Assembly (NCBI GenBank): GCA_944326365.1
Contig: CALVDR010000003.1
Coordinates: 1 to 64,000 of the forward strand
DNA: 64,000 bases
Direction: 5' to 3'
Source of the DNA: an uncultured Bacteroidales bacterium
GTDB taxonomy: Bacteria > Bacteroidota > Bacteroidia > Bacteroidales > UBA932
Shown here: piece after piece, positions 7,631-17,456 of the stretch
Layout: each line of letters begins with the position of its first letter
Numbering within the stretch: the first letter of the stretch is position 1
Translations under genes and position numbers: made by a program
The notes under the pieces: generated by a model
Database searches by the model: none
Told to the model about the DNA's origin: nothing
The model's input: the letters and a program-made list of their open reading frames with translations, nothing else

Positions 7631-9499
7631 ATGGATAAGAATTCTATAATCGGCTTCGTGCTGATAGGGGTGATTTTCTTCGGATTCACCTGGTATCAGT
7701 CAAACCAATATCAGAAACAGAGGGAGTATCAGGCCCAGCTTGACTCGATAGCTTATGCGGAACAGGCAGCCCTGATGGCGGAGCAGGATTCCATAGCACG
7801 CGCATCAGGAATCATGGCAGCCGAATCCGGGACAGCGGCTTCTTCAGGTCAGAAGAAGTATCTCGATTCACTGCTGAACAGCCGCAGCAATGCCGAAGCC
7901 GGCTATGTGACTCTGGCAAACGACAAGCTTGAACTGGTCCTGAGTACGAAGGGGGCACAGCCTTATTCGGCCAGGCTCAATGACTACAGGACTTATGACA
8001 GTACCGATCTGTACCTTATCAAACCGGGCTACAGCGATTATAACATAGCTGTCTTCGCAGGGGAGAACATCAATACCCGCGAAGTGGTCTTCGATGTGGC
8101 CGAGACTACGGATTCATCGGTCGTTATGCGCCTTCCGTTCCGGAACGGCGGCTATCTCGAACAGAAGTACATCCTTCCGGAGGACAGCTACATGGTCAGG
8201 AACGAGATGTCTTTCGTAAATGCGGAGGGTCTCATACCGAGGAAGATAAACAGTTTCGACATAGACTGGAACGTCATCATTCCGAGGCTTGAGAAAGGCT
8301 ATACGAACGAGAAGCAGTATTCGAAGCTCGACTATTATTTTTCCGGTGAGAAGAAACCGGAACAGCTCGGCCGGGGCGGGCGCAATGCCAGTGAGAGCAT
8401 AGTGTCGAAAGTGAAGTGGTTCGCTTTCCAGCAGCAGTTCTTCTCTGCCATCATGACTGCGGAAAACGAATTTTCATCTGCGGATTTCAGCATACGGTTC
8501 TATGATGAGAAGGATCCCGACAGGAATCTGATGATGTGCAATGCCCGCATTCAGTCGGAACTCAGACTGGAGAACGGGAATGTCACCATACCTTTCGATT
8601 TCTATTTCGGCCCGAACCATTACCGTACGTTGAAGGACTATGACCGGAAATATGAAAAGATAATACCACTGGGAGGTAGTGTCATAGGTCTGATAAGCCG
8701 TGGCGTGATCATCCCTACATTCAATTTCCTGGGCAAATTCATCCACAACTACGGTATCATCATCCTGATCATGACCATCCTGATCAAGATCGTGGTTTCC
8801 CCGCTGACGATGAAGTCATACAAGTCTTCGGCGAAAATGAATATCCTGAAGCCGGAGATAGACAAGCTCAACGAGAAATACCCGAAACAGGAGGATGCAC
8901 TGAAGAAGCAGCAGGCCATGATGGATCTGTACAGGAGAGCCGGTATCAGCCCTATGGGAGGCTGTCTGCCGATGCTTCTGCAGCTGCCTATCCTGTATGC
9001 CATGTTCCGTTTCTTCCCTGCTTCCATCGAGCTCCGGCAGCAGAAGTTCCTGTGGGCGGATGACCTGAGCGCATATGATTCCATTCTGGATCTGCCTTTC
9101 AATATTCCGCTGTATGGCGACCATGTATCGCTTTTCGCCCTGCTCATGGCAGTTTCGATGTTCCTGTATTCGAAGATGACATCGAACCAGATGTCGAATG
9201 ATCCGAGCATGGCCGGAATGAAGTTCATGAGTGTCTGGCTGATGCCGCTGATGATGCTTTTCATCTGTAACAATCTCTCCAGCGGACTTAGCTACTACTA
9301 TCTGCTTTCGAACCTCATCACCATGCTTCAGACCTGGTTCGTGAGACGTTATCTTGTGGATGAGAAGAAGATTCATGCTCAGCTGGCAGCTTCCGCAGGC
9401 AAGCCTCTTCCGAAGTCGAAGTGGCAGCAGAGACTGGAGGAAGCCCAGAAGATGCAGCAGCAGGCGCTCAAGGAACAGCAGAAGCGCAGCAGACGATAA
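7631..9499 (+). CDS. yidC: Membrane protein insertase YidC
   Basis: 622 residues. It inserts and folds inner-membrane proteins, alone or with SecYEG. It has an N-terminal transmembrane segment (IGFVLIGVIFFGFTWY), a large periplasmic beta-rich domain (about 60-340) as in Gram-negative YidC, then the conserved 60KD_IMP core with PLTMKSYKSSAKM (about 393-405) and four further membrane helices including GCLPMLLQLPILYAMFRFFP. The C-terminus is a long basic tail rich in Lys, Arg and Gln, suited to ribosome contact. The YggS-type gene follows after 14 bp. Confidence 0.97.
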   Translation: MDKNSIIGFVLIGVIFFGFTWYQSNQYQKQREYQAQLDSIAYAEQAALMAEQDSIARASGIMAAESGTAASSGQKKYLDSLLNSRSNAEAGYVTLANDKLELVLSTKGAQPYSARLNDYRTYDSTDLYLIKPGYSDYNIAVFAGENINTREVVFDVAETTDSSVVMRLPFRNGGYLEQKYILPEDSYMVRNEMSFVNAEGLIPRKINSFDIDWNVIIPRLEKGYTNEKQYSKLDYYFSGEKKPEQLGRGGRNASESIVSKVKWFAFQQQFFSAIMTAENEFSSADFSIRFYDEKDPDRNLMMCNARIQSELRLENGNVTIPFDFYFGPNHYRTLKDYDRKYEKIIPLGGSVIGLISRGVIIPTFNFLGKFIHNYGIIILIMTILIKIVVSPLTMKSYKSSAKMNILKPEIDKLNEKYPKQEDALKKQQAMMDLYRRAGISPMGGCLPMLLQLPILYAMFRFFPASIELRQQKFLWADDLSAYDSILDLPFNIPLYGDHVSLFALLMAVSMFLYSKMTSNQMSNDPSMAGMKFMSVWLMPLMMLFICNNLSSGLSYYYLLSNLITMLQTWFVRRYLVDEKKIHAQLAASAGKPLPKSKWQQRLEEAQKMQQQALKEQQKRSRR

Positions 9500-9513
9500 C
9501 GCTTGAAGATATT

Positions 9514-10191
9514 ATGGAAAACAGTATTGCATCAGCAATAGCGAAACTGAAAGAGGAACTGCCATCAAATGTAAAATTGGTGGCAGTTTCCAAATTCCAC
9601 CCGGCTGAAGCCGTGATGGAGGCCTATTCTGCCGGACAAAGGGTCTTTGGCGAGAGCCGTCCGCAGGAACTTGCCGCGAAGGCGGCCGTCCTCCCGGCAG
9701 ATATTTCATGGCATTTCATAGGGCATCTCCAGACGAACAAGCTGAAGCTGGTCCTGCCTGTAGCTGCCATGGTAGAGTCTGTCGACAGCCTGCATCTTCT
9801 GGAAGCAGTCGACAGATGGGGGAGGGAAAATGACAGGATCATCAGTGTGCTTCTGGAAATGCATATAGCATCGGAGACGACGAAACAGGGATTTTCATCG
9901 GATGAGATTCTCGAAGTCGCATCCCGGGCTTCCTGTTTCCCCAATGTCAGGATATGCGGCCTTATGGGTATGGCCACTTTTACGGATGATGAGACTGTAA
10001 TCCGGAAAGATTTTGCTAAATTAGTGACTTTAAGGGATGAAATCAGGTCCGAAATGGATAAATTCCCAGGATTGCCCGATGATTTCGGCATATTGTCATT
10101 CGGCATGACGCATGATTACCGCATTGCGGTGGAGATGGGCGCCGATATTGTCCGGATAGGGACACTTATATTCGGAGAACGGAATTACTGA
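9514..10191 (+). CDS. YggS/PROSC family pyridoxal-phosphate homeostasis protein
   Basis: 225 residues from the ATG chosen here; the frame runs further upstream into yidC, but homologues start near this methionine. Fold-type III PLP-binding protein without known catalysis, involved in vitamin B6 and amino-acid homeostasis. Visible motifs are LVAVSKFHP, containing the PLP lysine (about residue 24), then FGESRPQELAAKA, WHFIGHLQTNKLK (about 67-79), and near the C-terminus LSFGMTHDYRIAVEMGADIVRIGTLIFG, the phosphate-binding end. It lies 14 bp after yidC. Immediately after its stop codon begins a run of four short repeats. Confidence 0.93.
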   Translation: MENSIASAIAKLKEELPSNVKLVAVSKFHPAEAVMEAYSAGQRVFGESRPQELAAKAAVLPADISWHFIGHLQTNKLKLVLPVAAMVESVDSLHLLEAVDRWGRENDRIISVLLEMHIASETTKQGFSSDEILEVASRASCFPNVRICGLMGMATFTDDETVIRKDFAKLVTLRDEIRSEMDKFPGLPDDFGILSFGMTHDYRIAVEMGADIVRIGTLIFGERNY

Positions 10192-10276
10192 TATTGCCCG
10201 TAGGGCACAAGGATATCGTCCTGACGGTACAAGAGTATTGCCCGCAGGGCAGGAATATTGTCCGTAAGGACCCGGA
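10190..10276 (+). repeat. Four tandem 22-bp hairpin repeats
   Basis: Four units of 21-22 bp begin at about 10190, 10212, 10234 and 10255, each of the form ATATTG(CCC/TCC)...(GGG/GGA)C. Three contain a small stem (GCCC-GTA-GGGC, GCCC-GCA-GGGC, GTCC-GTAA-GGAC), and the second a weaker GTCCTGACGGTAC. The arms change together between units (GCCC with GGGC, GTCC with GGAC), so the paired form seems to be maintained. The first unit overlaps the TGA stop of the YggS-type gene. The repeats fill most of the gap to fbp. Confidence 0.8.
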
Positions 10277-10299
10277 AAAAACTTTAACCGACATATCTG

Positions 10300-12291
10300 A
10301 TGGATACAGAGAAGATTACAGAGGAGGATATCAGGGAGAACATCAAGTACCTTCAGCTCCTTTCGCTGAATTTCCCGACTATCGCGCTGGCAAGTACGGA
10401 AATAATAAACCTTGAGGCCATACTGAACCTGCCTAAGGGTACCGAGCATTTTCTGGCTGACCTTCATGGTGAAAACGAGGCTTTCGAACATGTGCTGAGA
10501 AATGCTTCGGGCGCGATCAAGAGAAAGGTGAACGAGATATTCGGGAATGCGCTGTATGAAACGGAGAAGAAGGAACTGTGCACCCTGATTTATTATCCGG
10601 AACAGAAACTGCAGCTTATCAAGGAGTCTGTCCCGGATATCAGTTCGTGGTACAGCGTGACCTTGAACAGGCTTGTGAAAGTGTGCCAGAACGTATCTTC
10701 GAAGTATACCAGGTCGAAGGTGCGGAAGGCCCTGCCGGAGGAATTTTCATATATCATCCAGGAACTGCTGCATGAGAGCAGTATGGATCCGAACAAGCAG
10801 GCTTACATAAACGTGATCATCAGCACCATAATAGATACGGACAGGGCGGATGATTTCATCATAGCCATGTGCAATCTGATCCAGCAGCTTACTATCGATT
10901 CACTGCATATCCTGGGCGATATTTTCGACAGGGGACCGGGGCCTCATATCATTCTCGATACATTGTGCGACTATCATCATTTCGATATACAGTGGGGGAA
11001 CCATGATATATTGTGGATGGGGGCGGCTTCCGGAAACGATGCGTGTATCGCAAACGTGATCAGACTGGCGATGAGGTATGCGAACCATGCCGTGCTGGAG
11101 GACGGCTACGGCATAAACCTGCTGCCGCTGGCTACTTTCGCCATGGAGGCTTATGCCGCGGATCCGTGCATTTCATTCGGCCCGAGAATAGAGGACGAGG
11201 CCCAGAAGGTGGATGACAAGACCATGCGTCTGCTGGCTCAGATGCATAAGGCCATCAGTGTGATCCAGTTCAAGCTGGAGGCGGGGATCATAAAGCGCCG
11301 TCCGGAGTTCGGAATGGATGACAGGCTTCTGCTGGAACATATCGACCTGGAGCGCAAGGTTTTCGTGTCGGATGGAAAGGACTACGGGATGAAAGACTGC
11401 TTTTTCCCTACTCTCGATCCGGCAGACCCTTACAAGCTTACGCCTGAAGAAAGGGAAGTGGTGGAAAAGCTTCACAATTCCTTCATCCGCAGCGAGAAGC
11501 TCCGCAAGCATATAAAATGTATTTTCAGGTACGGCTGCATGTACAATGTCTGCAATTCGAACCTGCTTTTCCACGCTTCCATGCCGCTGAACGAGGACGG
11601 CACCCTGAAGGAAATAGAAATCATGGGGACGAAATACAAGGGCCGTGAACTTCTCTCCAGAGTGGGGCAGCTCATAAGGAAGGCTTATTTCGCCGACAAG
11701 AATGATCCCGAGAGGAGTTTCGCCCTGGATTACGTGTGGTATCTGTGGTGCGGAAAGGATTCACCTGCATTCGACAAGAGCAAGATGGCGACTTTCGAAC
11801 GCTATTTCCTGGAGGACAAGGAGCTGCACAAGGAGGAAAAGGGCGCATATTATACCCTGAGGAACGACGAGTCCGTGTGCGACCGGATTCTGGATGAGTT
11901 CGGAGTGACAGGGGAGCACAGGCATATCATCAACGGTCATGTGCCGGTAAAGGCTGCAAAGGGAGAAAAGCCGGTCAGAGCGAACGGAAAGCTTATGGTT
12001 ATCGACGGAGGTTTCTCGAAGGCTTACCATCCCGAGACCGGGATTGCGGGCTACACCCTGGTATATCATTCCCGCGGTTTCCAGCTCGTTCAGCATGAAC
12101 CGTTTTCATCTACGCAGAAGGCCATTGAGGAAGGCCAGGATATCAAATCCACCACGCAGCTTGTGGAGCTGAGCAGCCAGAGGATGATGGTGAAGGATAC
12201 TGACAAGGGCCGTGAACTTATGGTCCAGATCCGGGATCTGAAGAAACTTCTGATGGCTTACCGCCTGGGCATCATCAAGGAGCGCTCCTGA
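10300..12291 (+). CDS. fbp: Fructose-1,6-bisphosphatase, class III
   Basis: 663 residues, typical for the class III enzyme of Firmicutes and Bacteroidota. It hydrolyses fructose-1,6-bisphosphate to fructose-6-phosphate for gluconeogenesis. It belongs to the metallophosphoesterase superfamily: HILGDIFDRGPGPHIILD (about 203-220) with the GDxxDRG metal motif and QWGNHDILWMG (about 231-241) with GNHD. Further metal and substrate residues lie in the HRHIINGHVPVKAAKGEKP and VIDGGFSKAYHPETGIAGYTL segments near 545-585. No promoter consensus is obvious; the upstream gap is occupied by the 22-bp repeats. Confidence 0.96.
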   Translation: MDTEKITEEDIRENIKYLQLLSLNFPTIALASTEIINLEAILNLPKGTEHFLADLHGENEAFEHVLRNASGAIKRKVNEIFGNALYETEKKELCTLIYYPEQKLQLIKESVPDISSWYSVTLNRLVKVCQNVSSKYTRSKVRKALPEEFSYIIQELLHESSMDPNKQAYINVIISTIIDTDRADDFIIAMCNLIQQLTIDSLHILGDIFDRGPGPHIILDTLCDYHHFDIQWGNHDILWMGAASGNDACIANVIRLAMRYANHAVLEDGYGINLLPLATFAMEAYAADPCISFGPRIEDEAQKVDDKTMRLLAQMHKAISVIQFKLEAGIIKRRPEFGMDDRLLLEHIDLERKVFVSDGKDYGMKDCFFPTLDPADPYKLTPEEREVVEKLHNSFIRSEKLRKHIKCIFRYGCMYNVCNSNLLFHASMPLNEDGTLKEIEIMGTKYKGRELLSRVGQLIRKAYFADKNDPERSFALDYVWYLWCGKDSPAFDKSKMATFERYFLEDKELHKEEKGAYYTLRNDESVCDRILDEFGVTGEHRHIINGHVPVKAAKGEKPVRANGKLMVIDGGFSKAYHPETGIAGYTLVYHSRGFQLVQHEPFSSTQKAIEEGQDIKSTTQLVELSSQRMMVKDTDKGRELMVQIRDLKKLLMAYRLGIIKERS

Positions 12292-12298
12292 AGATCAG

Positions 12299-13468
12299 TC
12301 AATCGTTTTCCAGGTTAGCGACCATGTCGGCCGCGACAGCTGCGGATGCCCCGGCATTTCCGAGAGCTTCCCTGATACAGGCATACTCGTCGAGCATTTT
12401 TGATCTGTATGCCTTGTTTTCTATGAGAGCCCTGACTTCATCCACGAGATTCCCGGCGGAACAGTCATCCTGAATCAGTTCCTTGAAGGCAAGCCTGTCT
12501 ATGATAAGGTTTCCGAGACTTATGTATTTCACCTTTATCAAGTGTCTGGCTATCATGATTGTGAGTTTGCTGCCTATATAGCCGACCACCTGGGGCGTTC
12601 CGAGCAGCACGGTTTCCAGGGATGCCGTACCGGAGTTGACCACAGCGGCCTCCGCATGCCGTATGATGGATCTGGTCTCTCCGAAAAGGACTTTCACTCC
12701 CGTCTCTTCGTAGCTCCCTTTCAGATACCGTGCATAGTCTTCCATGTTTCTGGCTGGAGCTCCGGCTATCAGGAACTGGTAGTCCCTGTATTCCGGGAGT
12801 CTTCTCATTCTGGCGGCGAACTCTGTCAGCACCGGCATCATGGTGCTTATTTCCCCCTTTCTTGAACCTGCCAGCATGGCTATCACAGGCCTGTCCTGCA
12901 GGGAATTCCTTTCGAGAAAGTCCTGGCGTGTCTCATTCATGGCACCGGATGCCGCTATCGAGTCCACAAGAGGGTTCCCGAGATATACTGCCTCTACTCC
13001 CTTTTCCCTGAAATACGGTATTTCGAACGGAAATATGATATAGAGCCGGTCGACGTATTCTTTGAGTTTCCTGATTCTGCCCTCTCTGGAAGCCCAGACT
13101 TTCGGGGCGATGTAGTAGAAAGTCCTGATACCATGCCTGTGGGCGAATTCAGCTATCTTGAAATTGAATCCCGGATAGTCTATGAGAATGACCACGTCAG
13201 GTTTCCAGGCAAGTATGTCCTTTTTGCATTTTCCTATGTTGCCGAGGAGTTTCCCCGCATGAGTGAAAACTTCCCAGAATCCCATGATCGCCCCCTCGCG
13301 GTAGTGCCGCACCAGTCCGCCTTCCCTGCAAGGGCGGTAAACGGCATTCATCATGTCGCCTCCCCAGAACCGGATTTCAGCTCCCGGGTCCTCGGAATAA
13401 AGACCTTTCATCAGATTCGAACCATGCAGGTCGCCGGAGGCTTCTCCGGCAATGATGTAGTATTTCAT
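12299..13468 (-). CDS. lpxB: Lipid-A-disaccharide synthase
   Basis: 389 residues. GT19-family glycosyltransferase that joins UDP-2,3-diacylglucosamine and lipid X to make the lipid A disaccharide at the inner membrane. The N-terminus MKYYIIAGEASGDLHGSNLM carries the EASGDxxG motif. DVVILIDYPGFNFKIAEFAHRHGI (about 90-113), YYIAPKVWASREGRIRKLK and AMLAGSRKGEI (about 197-207) are typical, as is VVNSGTASLETVLLGTPQVVGY near 277-298. It shares the strand with surE, 57 bp downstream of it, a pairing common in Bacteroidota. It ends convergently 7 bp from fbp. Confidence 0.97.
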   Translation of the reverse strand: MKYYIIAGEASGDLHGSNLMKGLYSEDPGAEIRFWGGDMMNAVYRPCREGGLVRHYREGAIMGFWEVFTHAGKLLGNIGKCKKDILAWKPDVVILIDYPGFNFKIAEFAHRHGIRTFYYIAPKVWASREGRIRKLKEYVDRLYIIFPFEIPYFREKGVEAVYLGNPLVDSIAASGAMNETRQDFLERNSLQDRPVIAMLAGSRKGEISTMMPVLTEFAARMRRLPEYRDYQFLIAGAPARNMEDYARYLKGSYEETGVKVLFGETRSIIRHAEAAVVNSGTASLETVLLGTPQVVGYIGSKLTIMIARHLIKVKYISLGNLIIDRLAFKELIQDDCSAGNLVDEVRALIENKAYRSKMLDEYACIREALGNAGASAAVAADMVANLEND

Positions 13469-13525
13469 GCTTTTTTATGGGCGATTTTCGATATAACAAA
13501 AATGTTAATTATTATAACAATAATG

Positions 13526-14329
13526 TTATCTGTGTTGACAATCAATAATATTTTCAATTTCAAGATTCCTCAGCCTGTCGGCTTCGGAATAATCCGTGCA
13601 GTCGATTCCATGAGGGACAACGGTGATGTATCCTTTCCTGTTCAGCCTGTGGTCGGCATTTTCAGGGTTGTGAGGATCATCCTGAAATTCCCCTGTAATG
13701 ACGAAAAGTTCTTCTCCCGGTCCGGCAGCTGAGGGACCTTCGTAGCGCATGAATTCCCTTATCCATCTTCCCCGGCCCTGGACCGCGATTCTTACACCAC
13801 GGACAGCCATGCCGTTTTCGGGGAAGTTGATATTGTAATATATTCCCGGTCTTTCCGGCTGATTTCCGAGAAGTTTCCTGAAAATTTCGGGGAAGTATTT
13901 TTCTACAGAGGTGAAATCCGCATCGGGATCGCATGTATCCAGAGAGACTCCGATGGCGGGAATGCCGCACAGGGCCGCTTCCGCTGCCGCGCCCAGAGTC
14001 CCTGAATAGCATACTGCGGAAGCCGCATTCGTGCCGTGGTTTATCCCGGAAACCACGACGTCAGGCTTTTCTTCAGAAAAAACCGTATTCAGGGCGAGCT
14101 TGACGCAGCTGGCCGGAGTGGCGTCGAGATACGACCACTTCACTCCGTCTTTCATTCCCATATTCCTGTATGCCAGCGGGCGTCCTCCCATCGACACGGC
14201 CATGGACATTCCCGACTGCGGACTTTTGGGTGCAAGGACTGTCACGTCTCCGGATTCTTTCAGAATCGAAGCCATCACTGCAATGCCTTTCGCCATGTAT
14301 CCGTCATCATTCGTAAGCAATATCTTCAT
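13526..14329 (-). CDS. surE: 5'/3'-nucleotidase SurE
   Basis: 267 residues from the methionine of MKILLTNDDGYMAKGI. An in-frame upstream ATG at 14359 would add ten residues, but the family begins at MKILLTNDDG. It dephosphorylates nucleoside monophosphates using a metal ion. The NDDG motif (about 7-10) supplies the acidic metal ligands. Also present are APKSPQSGMSMAVS (about 47-60), the metal-site segment VVSGINHGTNAASAVCYSGTLGAAAEA (about 95-121) and NINFPENGM. It is followed by lpxB on the same strand. Confidence 0.95.
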   Translation of the reverse strand: MKILLTNDDGYMAKGIAVMASILKESGDVTVLAPKSPQSGMSMAVSMGGRPLAYRNMGMKDGVKWSYLDATPASCVKLALNTVFSEEKPDVVVSGINHGTNAASAVCYSGTLGAAAEAALCGIPAIGVSLDTCDPDADFTSVEKYFPEIFRKLLGNQPERPGIYYNINFPENGMAVRGVRIAVQGRGRWIREFMRYEGPSAAGPGEELFVITGEFQDDPHNPENADHRLNRKGYITVVPHGIDCTDYSEADRLRNLEIENIIDCQHR

Positions 14330-14427
14330 GAAGATTCTGTTCTGATTCTTTTCATACAAAGATACTCAGGTTGTTTGAATTTTTCAAAAAAAAATTCGCA
14401 GACATTATGATTATTCATATTTTTTCT

Positions 14428-14435
14428 TAATTTTG
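14428..14435 (+). promoter_or_regulatory. gapA: Putative -7 element of the gap promoter
   Basis: TAATTTTG fits the TAnnTTTG consensus, with about 90 bp of leader before the gap start codon. A long leader is common for strongly expressed genes. No exact TTTG -33 box is seen at 19 bp. Confidence 0.5.
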
Positions 14436-14495
14436 CAAAGATTTTGAAAAGCGGCTGTTTCCGGCGGCTTACAGGTGGCGGATCAGGCGTATTGA

Positions 14496-15524
<1,029 letters not shown>

Positions 15525-15548
15525 TTTGAAGGATACTCCAAGTTATCA

Positions 15549-15581
15549 AGCAGGGCCGCAGACCAGCGGTCCTGCTTTTTT
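15549..15581 (+). terminator. Intrinsic terminator after gap
   Basis: An 11-bp stem (AGCAGGGCCGC / GCGGTCCTGCT, one G-T pair) with a 6-nt loop and a T6 tail, beginning 25 bp after the gap stop codon. Confidence 0.9.
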
Positions 15582-15643
15582 ACGGTTATCCGGCAGACCG
15601 CTTTGCCGGAACGGGGAAAAACAGTATCGGTTATATCTGAATT

Positions 15644-16834
15644 ATGGCAGAAAGGGCGACGGAAAAACTCTGGAACAGCAATTATCTGAAGATATGGACA
15701 GGAAATTTCCTGCTTAACTTTTCTTTTACCCTTATCGTGCCGCTGCTGCCGCTGTATCTGAGCGAGACTTTCGGGGCAAGCAACGACACGATAGGCATGG
15801 CATTGGCCGGATATACGTTGATGGCCCTGATCATAAGGCCTTTCAGCGGATATGTGGTGGACAATTATCCCAGGAAAACGGTCCTGCTGATCTGCAATTT
15901 CCTGTTCTTCCTGCTTTTCTTCGGATATATCATAGCAGGAACGCTGACTATGTTCACGATATTCAGGACATTGCACGGAGCGCCTTTCGGCTCCACTACC
16001 GTAGCTGCCAGTACCGTGGCCATAGATGTCCTTCCATCCTCACGCAGGACAGAGGGCATCGGTTACTACGGGCTCAGCAACAACCTGGCGACAGCCCTCG
16101 GCCCTGTACTCGCCATCTACATGCTGCAGGCATTCAGGGGCGATTTCCATGCCCTGTTCTGGCTTTCCACTGCTTTTTCCCTGGCCGGACTCCTGATAGA
16201 CGCATCGATAAAGCTTCCGGTCAGAGAATTCAAGCCGGAGAAAAAGGTGATATCCCTGGACAGGTTTTTCCTCCTGAAAGGGTGGCGTGAAGCCCTCGCC
16301 ATAGTCACCTATGCATTCAGCTATGGTGTCATCTCCACTTATGTGGCGATATACGGCAAGGAAGAACTCGGAATGACTGGAGGGACAGGCATATTCTTCT
16401 CCCTCTTTGCCGTAGGACTGATAGTGTCACGTCTTACCGGAGCGAAGGCCCTGCGTGAAAACAGAGTGAGCTACAATGCTTCGGTAGGAGTCATAGCTTC
16501 CATGCTGGGATATCTGTTGTTTGCGGCCGTGCATAGTCCTGCCGGCTATTTCGCATCCGCTTTCGTCATCGGTCTCGGAAACGGACACATGTATCCGGCC
16601 TTCCAGAACATGTTCATAAACCTCGCCGAAAACAGCCAGAGAGGGACGGCGAATTCCTCCATACTGACTTCATGGGATGCAGGTGTCGGTCTGGGAGTCC
16701 TGTGCGGCGGTGTCATATCCGAACATGCCGGCTATCATTCCGCATTTTGGGCGGCGCTTGCAGTGAATGCTGCGGGGGTAGCCTGGTATTTCATGCAGAC
16801 CAGAAGACATTTCGAACAGAATAAACTGCGCTGA
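15644..16834 (+). CDS. Major facilitator superfamily transporter
   Basis: 396 residues with about twelve hydrophobic segments, an MFS permease of the drug/metabolite-export type. After membrane segment 2 there is IRPFSGYVVDNYPRKTVLL (about 65-83), the loop 2-3 motif A variant. RTLHGAPFGSTTVAASTVAIDVLPSSRRTEGIGYYGL (about 108-144) covers the motif B/C region. The substrate cannot be read from the sequence. It is transcribed after the gap terminator, so it probably has its own promoter, which I do not identify. An earlier in-frame start was not preferred. Confidence 0.9.
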   Translation: MAERATEKLWNSNYLKIWTGNFLLNFSFTLIVPLLPLYLSETFGASNDTIGMALAGYTLMALIIRPFSGYVVDNYPRKTVLLICNFLFFLLFFGYIIAGTLTMFTIFRTLHGAPFGSTTVAASTVAIDVLPSSRRTEGIGYYGLSNNLATALGPVLAIYMLQAFRGDFHALFWLSTAFSLAGLLIDASIKLPVREFKPEKKVISLDRFFLLKGWREALAIVTYAFSYGVISTYVAIYGKEELGMTGGTGIFFSLFAVGLIVSRLTGAKALRENRVSYNASVGVIASMLGYLLFAAVHSPAGYFASAFVIGLGNGHMYPAFQNMFINLAENSQRGTANSSILTSWDAGVGLGVLCGGVISEHAGYHSAFWAALAVNAAGVAWYFMQTRRHFEQNKLR

Positions 16835-16863
16835 TTTTCCATTGGAATTCTAATTTAATTCAT

Positions 16864-16871
16864 TATCTTTG
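16864..16871 (+). promoter_or_regulatory. Putative -7 element of the rubrerythrin promoter
   Basis: TATCTTTG matches TAnnTTTG, 42 bp before the start codon. A TTGG at the expected -33 position is a near match to TTTG. Confidence 0.6.
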
Positions 16872-16913
16872 TCAAACGTAATCAAATTTTAATAATTCTA
16901 AATTGGAAACACA

Positions 16914-17456
16914 ATGAAAGATCTGAAAGGAACCAAGACGGAAGCCAATCTTCAGGCTGCGTTTGCCGGTGAGTCACAGGCCAGAAACAAATACACCTAC
17001 TATGCTTCAAAAGCAAAGAAAGACGGTTATGTGCAGATAGCTTCCATTTTCGAAGAGACTGCAAACAACGAGAAGGAGCATGCCAAGATATGGTTCAAGC
17101 TTCTTCATGGGGGAGACATACCTTCCACTGACGCGAACCTTCTCGATGCTGCTGAAGGCGAAAACTACGAATGGACCGACATGTATGCCGGTTTCGCCAA
17201 GGAAGCCCGTGAGGAAGGCTTCCCTGAGATAGCCGTTCTTTTCGAAAAGGTAGGAGCCATCGAAAAAATGCACGAAGAGCGCTACCGCAAGCTTCTGGCA
17301 AACGTGAAAGACGGTCTCGTCTTCTCGAAGGACCAGGATATGGTATGGGAATGCTCGAACTGCGGCCATATCGTCATCGGCAAGAAAGCTCCTGAGATGT
17401 GCCCTGTCTGCAAGCATCCCAAGAGCTATTTCAAGATTCATTCAGAGAACTATTGA
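16914..17456 (+). CDS. rbr: Rubrerythrin
   Basis: 180 residues. Non-haem iron peroxidase protecting anaerobes from hydrogen peroxide. The ferritin-like diiron domain has [19 protein letters not shown] (about 16-34) and [19 protein letters not shown] (about 46-64), with the third and fourth ligands in [25 protein letters not shown] (about 102-126). The C-terminal rubredoxin-like domain has two CxxC pairs, [22 protein letters not shown] (about 145-166). The TGA stop overlaps the ATG of the nhaC-type gene by one base, so the two are co-transcribed. Confidence 0.97.
   Translation: MKDLKGTKTEANLQAAFAGESQARNKYTYYASKAKKDGYVQIASIFEETANNEKEHAKIWFKLLHGGDIPSTDANLLDAAEGENYEWTDMYAGFAKEAREEGFPEIAVLFEKVGAIEKMHEERYRKLLANVKDGLVFSKDQDMVWECSNCGHIVIGKKAPEMCPVCKHPKSYFKIHSENY

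Noticed and set aside
9421..9513. N-terminal extension of the YggS-type protein into yidC
   Set aside because: Low-complexity Ala/Gly/Glu sequence that is only yidC read in another frame; the family starts near 9514.
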